From Moraxellaceae bacterium (GTDB taxonomy: Bacteria; Pseudomonadota; Gammaproteobacteria; Pseudomonadales; Ketobacteraceae), in the NCBI GenBank assembly GCA_002402125.1, contig NVVG01000295.1, positions 1-5,851 on the forward strand: a DNA stretch of 5,851 nucleotides, written 5' to 3'. Below the pieces are notes generated by a model. The model had not been told where the DNA came from. It saw only the letters and a program-made list of their open reading frames with translations, and ran no database searches. This document shows, piece after piece, positions 1 through 5,395 of the stretch. Both the position numbers and the translations under genes were made by a program. Position 1 is the first letter of the stretch. Each line of letters opens with the position of its first letter.

Positions 1-425
1 ATCGGCACTAAACGGAGGGTAAATAGATAGAATGCCCCTTCTTTTTCAATCCCATCGTTTAAAGACTGAAGTTTGTCACCAAAGCGTTTCTGCACACTTT
101 CTCTTAATAAGAAGCGCGCAACCAGAAACGCTAGTGTTGCACCGACAGTTGATGCAATTGAAACGATTACCGTGCCCCATACCACGCCAAAGAAAGCCCC
201 GGCAGCAAGGGTCATCACTGCAGCACCAGGCAATGATAATGCGGTGACCGCGATATAGATGAGCAAAAAACCAACGCCAACAGCGATTGGCTGAGTGCTT
301 TTCCACTGAGCTATTTGGTCCTGGCTAGATTTGATGCTTTCTAGTGTAAGTATTTGATCAAGATCAAACGCAAAAAATGCGATGAGCAATGATAAAAATA
401 TTGATACGATGACGACTTTTTTCAT
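1..425 (-). CDS. TVP38/TMEM64 (VTT/DedA-like) family membrane protein, 3' end cut off by window
   Basis: Translation from ATG at 425 gives 141 residues, beginning MKKVVIVSIFLSLLIAFFAF, and still open at base 1. A first hydrophobic helix covers about residues 3-20, a second about 48-64, and a long Gly/Ala-rich hydrophobic stretch about 67-104. The conserved VTT-type core is visible: TALSLPGAAVMTLAAGAFFG (61-80), then GTVIVSIASTVGATLAFLVARF, then EKEGAFYLFTLRLVP (127-141), whose RLVP is the familiar Arg-x-x-Pro of this family. The family consists of inner-membrane proteins linked to lipid scrambling or membrane homeostasis; the substrate here is unknown. An AAGGAA on the coding strand (444 to 439) is 13 bases from the ATG, longer than usual, and no better start is in frame nearby. 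In related bacteria such genes often sit beside a flavin disulfide oxidoreductase, which would lie outside this window. The family call is firm; the exact role is not. Confidence 0.85.
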   Translation of the reverse strand, partial: MKKVVIVSIFLSLLIAFFAFDLDQILTLESIKSSQDQIAQWKSTQPIAVGVGFLLIYIAVTALSLPGAAVMTLAAGAFFGVVWGTVIVSIASTVGATLAFLVARFLLRESVQKRFGDKLQSLNDGIEKEGAFYLFTLRLVP

Positions 426-611
426 ACTATTTCTAAGGTTCCTTAAGATGTTTCCTGGTTTGTCTGTGTCTAGCTGGTATTTCTTACACTAAATGGAAAA
501 TTCTCCATGAACAATACAAAATACATTAAATCAGCAGGTTACAGGCCAATATCAATATTGCTTCGAGATGACGATTGGTATGCATATCCATTTAATTTTT
601 TAACCAACTCT
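426..611. other. Intergenic region between modC and the TVP38-family gene; palindrome-rich, no gene seen
   Basis: These 186 bases hold no convincing ORF; a plus-strand reading frame from 507 runs into the modC antisense and looks like a shadow. Four short palindromic sequences stand out. CAATAT-CA-ATATTG is at 547-560 and TATGCATA at 579-586. ATGGA...TCCAT is at 494-509 with one internal mismatch. TAAGG-TT-CCTTA at 434-445 overlaps the presumed RBS of the downstream gene. They could be operators or weak RNA hairpins. No stem followed by a T tract was found after modC, so an intrinsic terminator is not evident and read-through from the mod operon is possible. No strong -35/-10 pair was recognised on the minus strand. 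Confidence 0.45.
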
Positions 612-1739
612 TCAACGAACCAACGCAACAGCTTTCACTTGGGCAAAAACAGCATCGCCAACACGAAGCCCCAAGTGCTGTTTCGAAAACAGCGATATTC
701 TAGCTAATACAAACTGAGATCCTAACGCCAGCTTTATGATGCACTGCCCTGTTTGTGGTTGATCTTTAATCTCTACAATCATCACAGGCAAAACATTAAG
801 GATGCTGGTTCGCAACGGCCGGTCCAAGCAAAGACTCACATCCTTCGCCAAAATCCGAATGCGTACTACAGGATTTGTCGTTAGCATTGTAGTAGGTATT
901 CGAAAAATATGCCCTTCCACGTCAATTATACGTATAAGATTGTCCAATTCATCTTTGCTAACCAGTCCCTCTGTGCCGTTATTAACCTCGCCTTCTAGAA
1001 TACTGAAAGCATCAGCCTGCTCGGCTAATGGTGTATCTATATCTGATACAGTTTCTAATAAGGGGCCATGCTTATAGGTATTACCATCTTTCATCAGTAC
1101 GATGTGATCAGCAAGCCGGGCAATTTCATCTGTTGCATGGCTTACATAAAGTATGGGTATGGATAAAGATTGGTGGAGTTGTTCTAAGTAAGGCAATATC
1201 TCTGATTTACTTTGATGATCTAACGCGGCCAAAGGCTCATCCATTAACAGTAGTTTGGGGCTAGCTAATAGCGTTCTGGCAATCGCCACACGCTGGCGCT
1301 GACCACCTGACAGCGAGTCAACGGGCTGATCGATTAGCAAATCAACGCCCAATAATGATACAGCCTCCTCAAAAGCAATCTTGCGCTGGTCTTTTGGTGT
1401 GCGTTTTTGTCCGTACAGTAAATTATTCTTTACCGAAAGGTGAGTAAAAAGATGGCTACGCTGAAATACATAACCAACACCCCTTTGATGCGTAGGCACA
1501 GATAATTCTTCTGATAACCAAGGCTTTCCATCTAAGGTAATCCAACCAGTTACACCCTGTTCTAAGCCCGCAACAGCTCGGAGCAATGTGGTTTTTCCAC
1601 TACCTGAAGGCCCATAGATAGCAGTAATGCCCTTGCTGGGTGTGTTAAAGGATGCCGTCAATGAAAAGCTACCTCGCGTGATATTCACGGCATCCGAAAC
1701 TGATTGACCATTTAACGTAATATTCACGCTTAGAGGCAT
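612..1739 (-). CDS. modC: Molybdate ABC transporter ATP-binding protein ModC
   Basis: The 375-residue product has every ABC ATPase motif in order: Walker A GPSGSGKTT (43-51), Q-loop Gln93 in YVFQRSHLF, signature LSGGQRQR (143-150), Walker B LLLMDEP (163-169) with catalytic Glu168, D-loop ALD and switch His201 in YVSHATDE. The last ~70 residues (from about RPLRTSILNVL, 307) form a TOBE/Mop-type domain, which in ModC proteins binds molybdate and is thought to sense it. It should energise the ModB channel at the cytoplasmic face. An upstream in-frame ATG at 1772 would add 11 residues but has no RBS and would overlap modB by 32 bases. I chose the ATG at 1739: it lies one base after the modB TAA (TAATATG), is preceded by a G-rich GGGGG 10 bases upstream, and gives a normal family length. 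Related spermidine, iron and sulfate ATPases share the core; the operon and Mop domain decide for molybdate. Confidence 0.95.
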   Translation of the reverse strand: MPLSVNITLNGQSVSDAVNITRGSFSLTASFNTPSKGITAIYGPSGSGKTTLLRAVAGLEQGVTGWITLDGKPWLSEELSVPTHQRGVGYVFQRSHLFTHLSVKNNLLYGQKRTPKDQRKIAFEEAVSLLGVDLLIDQPVDSLSGGQRQRVAIARTLLASPKLLLMDEPLAALDHQSKSEILPYLEQLHQSLSIPILYVSHATDEIARLADHIVLMKDGNTYKHGPLLETVSDIDTPLAEQADAFSILEGEVNNGTEGLVSKDELDNLIRIIDVEGHIFRIPTTMLTTNPVVRIRILAKDVSLCLDRPLRTSILNVLPVMIVEIKDQPQTGQCIIKLALGSQFVLARISLFSKQHLGLRVGDAVFAQVKAVALVR

Positions 1740-1740
1740 A

Positions 1741-2415
1741 TTATTTTCGCCCCCAGTATTGTTTGCTAACATAGGTAATTAGCAACATTACGAAAGACAC
1801 ACATAACAAGGTTGCGGCTAAGGTGTGCGCCTGACTGTATTCCATGCTCTCGACGTGATCGTAAATAGCGATGGATACCACTCGAGTCTCATTGGGAATA
1901 TTGCCGCCTATCATCAATACAACACCAAATTCACCCAAGGTATGTGCAAAACCAAGCACGCATGCCGTTAAATAACCCACTTTGGCTTGTGGTATAACAA
2001 TGGTAAAAAAACGATCCCACGGGCTTGCGCCTAAAGTCGCTGCAGCATCTAGCTGCCTGTTATCCGTCTGTGAAAATGCATGCTGCAATGGCTGCACAAC
2101 AAAAGGTAGCGAATAGATTACCGATCCTATAACCAAGCCGGTAAAGGTGAAATTTAGCGTTTTCATGCCAAACGTTGAAAGCAAAATACCGACAGGGCCA
2201 TCGGGTCCGAAAGCTACTAATAAATAAAAACCTAGGACGGTAGGCGGCAATACAATCGGCAGTGCGACCAATGCCTCCAAAACACTTTTTCCACGCCATT
2301 GTGTTCTAGTTAACCACCATGCGAAGGGGGTTCCCAATACCAATAAAATACTCGTTGATAACAGGGCAAGTTTTAGGGTTAATAGTAGCGCTGTTATGCT
2401 TGCATCATCCAACAC
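1741..2415 (-). CDS. modB: Molybdate ABC transporter permease ModB
   Basis: This is a 224-residue inner-membrane permease of the BPD-transport family. Hydrophobic segments lie near residues 8-34, 45-70, 88-110, 147-170 and 197-216. LPIVLPPTVLGFYLLVAFG (52-70) and the cytoplasmic EAA loop AAATLGASPWDRFFTIVIP (124-142), which docks onto ModC, match ModB well. HTLGEFGVVLMIGGNIPNETR (158-178) is also typical. A GTG at 2442 is in frame and gives 233 residues, but it overlaps modA by 38 bases and has no proper RBS. I prefer GTG at 2415: AAGGA lies 7 bases upstream, the overlap with modA falls to 11 bases, and the N-terminus MLDDASITALLLTLK aligns in length with that of E. coli ModB (as I recall it). 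A TTG at 2412 is also possible. The length is close to the usual ~225-230. Overlap with modA and a 1-base gap to modC imply translational coupling. Confidence 0.93.
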   Translation of the reverse strand: MLDDASITALLLTLKLALLSTSILLVLGTPFAWWLTRTQWRGKSVLEALVALPIVLPPTVLGFYLLVAFGPDGPVGILLSTFGMKTLNFTFTGLVIGSVIYSLPFVVQPLQHAFSQTDNRQLDAAATLGASPWDRFFTIVIPQAKVGYLTACVLGFAHTLGEFGVVLMIGGNIPNETRVVSIAIYDHVESMEYSQAHTLAATLLCVSFVMLLITYVSKQYWGRK

Positions 2416-3274
2416 TGGCTGTTCCTTGAGTGTGATAACCACTGTTCTCTATCAGCTTTTGAATACTGGGCTTCTTTATAAATCTCATGAACTGGTCAGT
2501 TGCGATACTTTGTCGCAATTGAATAACTTGTTGCTCAATCGGTGTGTAAAGAGATTGCGGGACAATCCAGTAATGCTGGTTGATATCTTTATTAGAACTG
2601 AATCGAACTTGAGAAAGAGCGATAAACCCAAGGTCCGTTGCGCCGGATAATACAAACTGCAAAGTCTGACTTATATTTTCTCCGCGAACCATTTTAAATA
2701 TTGTATCTTCTGACAATTCAAGCGCTGCCAAAACCTCTTGCGCAGCTTTACCGTAAGGCGCTAATTTTGGATTTGCCAAAGCAATGGTATAATTGCTCTG
2801 GCCGCTTAATAGCTGTTGTATATTTGTCCTAAACACCGTTGGTAGCGGCAATAACTGCTCTTCATTAACTGTATCAATATGAGTAGACCATACCACTAGT
2901 GCCCCAACAGCATAGGTTGATCGTGAACCCCTGATTCCAAACCCTTGGTCTTCCAATTTTTTAGGGCGTTGCACATCAGCAGCAAAAAACACGTCATAAG
3001 GTGCTCCATTAAGGATCTGGGCATAATGTTTGCCTGTAGAACCCGCAGACAATACAACGTTGTTCTTTGTGTGTTTCTCATAGGCTAACGCGATCAACTT
3101 CATTGTAGGCAAGAAATTGGACGCGACAGCTACGGTAACCGTTGTTGATTGATTGTCTGCGCTCGCGTTTGTTATGGATATTAAAAATCCAATCAGCGTA
3201 AACCAGAGAATCTTTAAGCTAATCTTAATAGTTAATGCTCCAGAGGCATAGGCCACCCTAGTTTCAACCAACAT
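2405..3274 (-). CDS. modA: Molybdate ABC transporter periplasmic substrate-binding protein ModA (start uncertain)
   Basis: The product is exported and binds molybdate (perhaps tungstate) for ModBC. With ATG at 3274 it has 289 residues. A hydrophobic signal segment covers about 22-34, with probable cleavage at ASA|DN (39/40), leaving about 250 mature residues, normal for ModA. Family motifs are VAVASNF (48-54), LSAGSTGKHYAQILNGAPYDVFFAAD (75-100), YAVGALVVWS (121-130), IALANPKLAPYG (164-175), GENISQTLQFVLSGATDLGFIALSQV (198-223) and YWIVPQSLYTPI (235-246). Ser52 and Ser79 occupy the positions of the oxyanion-binding serines. The ASNF plus GSTGK pattern resembles the Azotobacter ModA2-like branch more than E. 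coli ModA. The start is unclear: GTG 3388, ATG 3385, ATG 3289, ATG 3274 and GTG 3256 are all in frame and none has a clear RBS at normal spacing (a G8 run precedes 3388 by about 10 bases). ATT at 3229 follows GGAG by 8 bases and would give a textbook signal peptide. ATG 3274 is a compromise. Confidence 0.92.
   Translation of the reverse strand: MLVETRVAYASGALTIKISLKILWFTLIGFLISITNASADNQSTTVTVAVASNFLPTMKLIALAYEKHTKNNVVLSAGSTGKHYAQILNGAPYDVFFAADVQRPKKLEDQGFGIRGSRSTYAVGALVVWSTHIDTVNEEQLLPLPTVFRTNIQQLLSGQSNYTIALANPKLAPYGKAAQEVLAALELSEDTIFKMVRGENISQTLQFVLSGATDLGFIALSQVRFSSNKDINQHYWIVPQSLYTPIEQQVIQLRQSIATDQFMRFIKKPSIQKLIENSGYHTQGTASVG
3227..3241 (-). promoter_or_regulatory. Shine-Dalgarno GGAG placed before a possible AUU start of modA
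   Basis: On the modA coding strand GGAG (3241 to 3238) is followed by an 8-base spacer and ATT (3229 to 3227). Starting there would give MKISLKILWFTLIGFLIS, a compact signal peptide with a basic N-terminus and a hydrophobic core. AUU is a rare start codon, known best from infC. The spacing and signal-peptide fit are what I see; use of this codon is inference. Confidence 0.3.
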
Positions 3275-3373
3275 CTCATAAGAAACCATTTTATCGTAGT
3301 GTTCGTTTTTAGCAACACTCCCGACATTTAGCTCGCGCACTAAAAATAAGTGGCTGTGATCATCAAAACACTT

Positions 3374-3388
3374 GTGATATAACATCAC
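3374..3388. promoter_or_regulatory. 15-bp palindrome GTGAT-N5-ATCAC between modA and the small ORF
   Basis: GTGAT (3374-3378), five bases ATAAC, then ATCAC (3384-3388) form a perfect inverted repeat with 5-bp arms. It overlaps the likely -10 of the plus-strand small ORF. A related TGTGATCATCAAAACA sits just upstream at 3355-3370, with GTGAT repeated 18 bases apart. The second site resembles a degenerate CRP/FNR-family half-site arrangement: its left half TGTGA is perfect and the right half is partial. The 15-bp palindrome has a spacer one base longer than the CRP consensus. A regulator binding here could control both divergent transcripts. It does not match the ModE operator pattern I know. 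Confidence 0.4.
3375..3383 (+). promoter_or_regulatory. Extended -10 promoter (TGaTATAAC) for the small ORF
   Basis: TATAAC at 3378-3383 matches five of six bases of the sigma-70 -10 consensus and carries the TG extension one base before it. No good -35 hexamer lies 16-18 bases upstream, which is acceptable for an extended -10. Transcription would begin near 3390, giving a leader of about 40 bases that contains the first C8 tract and the RBS. Confidence 0.35.
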
Positions 3389-3395
3389 TAAATTC

Positions 3396-3407
3396 TAACC
3401 CCCCCCT
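3396..3407. repeat. TAAC(8)T direct repeat, upstream copy
   Basis: TAACCCCCCCCT occurs here and again, identically, at 3627-3638. This copy lies between the small ORF's likely promoter and its RBS. The C8 run (3399-3406) is a homopolymer that could vary in length by slippage. Confidence 0.7.
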
Positions 3408-3431
3408 ACCAGTAGACCGCCGGAGAAACCC

Positions 3432-3629
3432 ATGACAATCGATAACATTGAAGAAATGGAGCATGATCTTGAAGAAGGATTAGCTCAGTACATTGACATT
3501 TTGCTTCAAAGAGTAGCTTCACCGACCAAACGAGCCTATGCCAAGCAGCTTCTGTTGGCAGACTTTAATAACACGCTGCCCCGTGGCATCTATATGGATA
3601 ACATGGTGATGGTTGAAGAAGAGGAATAA
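3432..3629 (+). CDS. Small acidic protein of unknown function, 65 residues
   Basis: I do not recognise this protein. The ATG at 3432 follows GGAG (3422-3425) with a 6-base spacer, a good RBS, and the frame ends at TAA 3627. The product is strongly acidic: 9 Glu and 5 Asp against 5 Lys/Arg. It has no Cys or Trp, no signal peptide and no membrane segment, so it is presumably cytoplasmic. Residues about 3-29 (DNIEEMEHDLEEGLAQYIDI region) and 31-45 look helical, separated by SP at 30-31; the C-terminus ends in four Glu. It is transcribed away from the mod operon and toward pyk. The tight fit between a promoter-like element, an RBS and the next gene's terminal hairpin argues that it is real. Possible roles such as a regulator, adaptor or antitoxin-like protein cannot be supported from sequence; no partner toxin gene is present. 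Confidence 0.65.
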   Translation: MTIDNIEEMEHDLEEGLAQYIDILLQRVASPTKRAYAKQLLLADFNNTLPRGIYMDNMVMVEEEE

Positions 3630-3638
3630 CCCCCCCCT
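3627..3638. repeat. TAAC(8)T direct repeat, downstream copy
   Basis: This is the second identical 12-mer. Its TAA is the stop codon of the small ORF and the C8 run (3630-3637) follows immediately. The start-to-start distance from the first copy is 231 bases, so the two copies bracket the RBS and the whole coding sequence. Confidence 0.7.
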
Positions 3639-3647
3639 TCTTAACTT

Positions 3648-3699
3648 GATTCAGATTAGCGTGAAGTAGTGTAGATGCTAAATAATCCTAATCTGAATC
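3648..3699. terminator. 12-bp inverted repeat between the small ORF and pyk, possible bidirectional hairpin
   Basis: GATTCAGATTAG (3648-3659) and its exact complement CTAATCTGAATC (3688-3699) are separated by 28 bases. The right arm covers the last codons of pyk and the loop contains the pyk stop (3678-3680). Being convergent between two genes, the stem could end or protect both transcripts. No T tract follows either arm, so it is not a classic intrinsic terminator. An alternative inner stem TTAGC (3656-3660) with GCTAA (3677-3681) competes for part of the left arm. Confidence 0.5.
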
Positions 3700-5072
3700 G
3701 CATCCACGCCTGCACCAGCGATCACATCCGAGATAACTACCACTTTATCGCCTGGTGATAACCCTTCTCTATCTATCAGTGCTGCAAACGCATTACGCAG
3801 GGTTTTCTCAGGATCACTACTAAACGTTAGTCGGTTAGGAATAACATTTCTATTCATTGCCAGTATCCGCCGAGTTCTACTGTCATTGGTAAAGGCATAA
3901 ATAGGTGTTTTAAACGGTCTGCAATTTGTTACGTAGTTTGCCATTAAACCACGACGAGTAATAACAACAATTCCAGTGGCATTGAGTGATTCTGCAAGAT
4001 GCACCGCAGAATGGGCTAATTCTTGCTTATCGGTATCTTTTACCAGATGGCGATTGAGCTTTAGTCCCTCTTCTTTTTCCGATGTTATCGCTATTCGATC
4101 GAGATACTCGACACATTTAATAGGGTATTTGCCTACCGTTGTTTCACCGGAAAGCATGATAGCGTCGACTTCTTCATAAATCGCGTTAGCTACGTCGGTT
4201 ACCTCAGCCCGTGTGGGTATAGGGTTCTGAATCATCGACTCCAGTAGGTGAGTAGCAACGATGACCCGTTTGCCGCGTTCCTGGCACTTTCTGACCAATG
4301 ATCGCTGTACGTTAGGCAGTTCTTCTACCCGAATCTCGACGCCTAAGTCTCCCCTCGCAACCATAACGCCATCAACTTCATCCAGAATCGCATCGATGTT
4401 TTTAACGCCTTCTTGGTCTTCAATCTTGGCGATTATCTTGATTTTGTCTTTTTTATCGCCAAGTAGTTCTTTAAGTTCACGCACGTCTGCCGCTTGTCGC
4501 ACAAAGGACAAAGCGATGAAATCGACTTCTTGCTCGATGCCAAATTTAATATCTTCCTTGTCTTTTTTGGTTATAGCAGGAAGATTGACATGAATGCCAG
4601 GCAGATTAACGTGCCGCTTACTTTTAAGCGTGCCGCCATCAATGACCTTGCAGCTCATACTTTTATCTTTTTTCGACAACACCTGAAGATTAATCAGCCC
4701 GTTATCGACGGTTATGATGTCTCCTATCGCAACCGTATCAATGATGTCATCGTAATTGATCGGTATCGAGCTCTCCTCTACATTGACGTTACGAGCAACC
4801 ACCTTGACTACGTCACCATCTTTTAGCTCAATATTTTTTTTAAGGTTTCCCGTACGAATTTCGGGCCCTTGGGTATCAAGTAATATGGGTAGAGGGTATT
4901 TTACCTTCTGGTTAAGTGTCTTGATGGATTTGATAACCTTAAGGTGAGACTCATGATCACCGTGAGACATATTCAATCTGACAGCATCCATTCCTGCCGC
5001 AGCAAGCGCTGACAACATATCATAACTGTCACTGACGGGGCCGATTGTGCACAATATCTTCGTTTTTCTCAT
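3678..5072 (-). CDS. pyk: Pyruvate kinase
   Basis: The enzyme converts phosphoenolpyruvate and ADP to pyruvate and ATP in the cytosol, the last step of glycolysis. From ATG 5072 the product has 464 residues, normal for the family. The TIM-barrel A domain covers about 1-70 and 160-335, the lid B domain about 71-160, and the C domain about 336-464. Key residues are Arg32 and Asn34 in VRLNMSHG, Asp66-Thr67 in LDTQGPEIRTG, Lys216 and Glu218 in IKIIAKIEDQEG, Asp242 in VMVARGDLG and Thr274 in ATHLLESMI (most relatives have ATQMLESM). The Glu in GPEIRT is the residue linked to K+ dependence. In-frame ATG 5105 and TTG 5111 would add 11 or 13 residues but have no RBS; ATG 5072 has GGAAA just upstream and starts MRKTKILCTIGP as expected. 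The gene stands alone, convergent with the small ORF. Whether it is the pykA or pykF type cannot be fixed; the lid and barrel sequence look closer to the PykF/eukaryotic-like branch. Confidence 0.96.
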   Translation of the reverse strand: MRKTKILCTIGPVSDSYDMLSALAAAGMDAVRLNMSHGDHESHLKVIKSIKTLNQKVKYPLPILLDTQGPEIRTGNLKKNIELKDGDVVKVVARNVNVEESSIPINYDDIIDTVAIGDIITVDNGLINLQVLSKKDKSMSCKVIDGGTLKSKRHVNLPGIHVNLPAITKKDKEDIKFGIEQEVDFIALSFVRQAADVRELKELLGDKKDKIKIIAKIEDQEGVKNIDAILDEVDGVMVARGDLGVEIRVEELPNVQRSLVRKCQERGKRVIVATHLLESMIQNPIPTRAEVTDVANAIYEEVDAIMLSGETTVGKYPIKCVEYLDRIAITSEKEEGLKLNRHLVKDTDKQELAHSAVHLAESLNATGIVVITRRGLMANYVTNCRPFKTPIYAFTNDSRTRRILAMNRNVIPNRLTFSSDPEKTLRNAFAALIDREGLSPGDKVVVISDVIAGAGVDAIQIRII

Positions 5073-5171
5073 GAAATTTCCAGGGTTATCTGTGTTGCTA
5101 TGCATGATCAATAGTTAACCATGTAGAAATATTTAAACGCGAAACTATCGCAAACAAATCTCGACGTTCGC

Positions 5172-5197
5172 TAGCAAAATCCTAAGCAGGATAGCTA
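5172..5197. repeat. Short imperfect hairpin upstream of pyk
   Basis: ATCCT (5179-5183) pairs with AGGAT (5188-5192) around an AAGC loop, and outer arms TAGC (5172-5175) and GCTA (5194-5197) add four pairs across a small asymmetric bulge. It lies about 100 bases upstream of the pyk start. It could be an mRNA leader stem or an operator; there is no T tract. Confidence 0.3.
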
Positions 5198-5300
5198 AAC
5201 CATAATCAGTATAGGTTATACCTTAAAAACCAACAGTTTACTTGCACCTTCAGGAGTTATTTTTTAGGTAAACCGACAATCGATGATCAAAATACCTACA

Positions 5301-5329
5301 TTGACTCAATGGGGTTAATAAGGTAATTT
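5301..5329 (+). promoter_or_regulatory. Possible sigma-70 promoter for the chelatase-type ATPase gene
   Basis: TTGACT (5301-5306) matches five of six -35 bases. A 17-base spacer leads to TAATTT (5324-5329), a weak -10 with three of six matches. The 11-bp palindrome GGTAA-T-TTACC (5322-5332) covers the -10, a natural position for a repressor. Transcription from here would leave a leader of about 140 bases containing the GTGTCRT repeats. Confidence 0.3.
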
Positions 5330-5343
5330 ACCGCTTCAATTGG

Positions 5344-5395
5344 GTGTCGTATGAGTGTCATTCTGAAGATGATTAAGTGTCGTTCTGAAGATGAT
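5344..5395 (+). repeat. Phased GTGTCRT repeats with a 22-bp tandem duplication
   Basis: GTGTCRT occurs at 5344-5350, 5355-5361 and 5377-5383, that is at steps of 11 and 22 bases. The last two belong to two near-identical 20-mers (5354-5373 and 5376-5395) sharing GTGTC, R and TTCTGAAGATGAT; they differ only by A or G at the R. As RNA, each unit can fold a small UCRU...AUGA stem, and the A-to-G change preserves pairing through a G-U wobble. The repeats lie 85-136 bases before the downstream ATG. Confidence 0.6.

Noticed and set aside
507..707. Plus-strand 66-codon frame overlapping the modC 3' end
   Set aside because: It is antisense to well-supported modC codons for nearly half its length, has no RBS, and its protein resembles no family; treated as a shadow.
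705..2659. Identical 12-mer TAATACAAACTG at 705-716 and 2648-2659
   Set aside because: Both copies encode the peptide QFVL in modC and modA; chance codon identity is the simplest explanation.
3275..3388. N-terminal extension of ModA to the GTG at 3388
   Set aside because: It would put about 77 residues before the signal cleavage site, place the start codon inside the palindrome and small-ORF promoter, and the extra sequence does not look like a signal peptide.
3290..3431. ModE operator in front of modA
   Set aside because: No pair of TATATAAC-like half-sites in inverted orientation was found; the only ATATAAC string is part of the GTGAT palindrome and the -10.
3639..3720. Integron attC site suggested by the small ORF followed by an inverted repeat
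   Set aside because: No GTTRRRY core follows the right arm, no paired RYYYAAC is convincingly placed, and the right arm lies inside pyk coding sequence.
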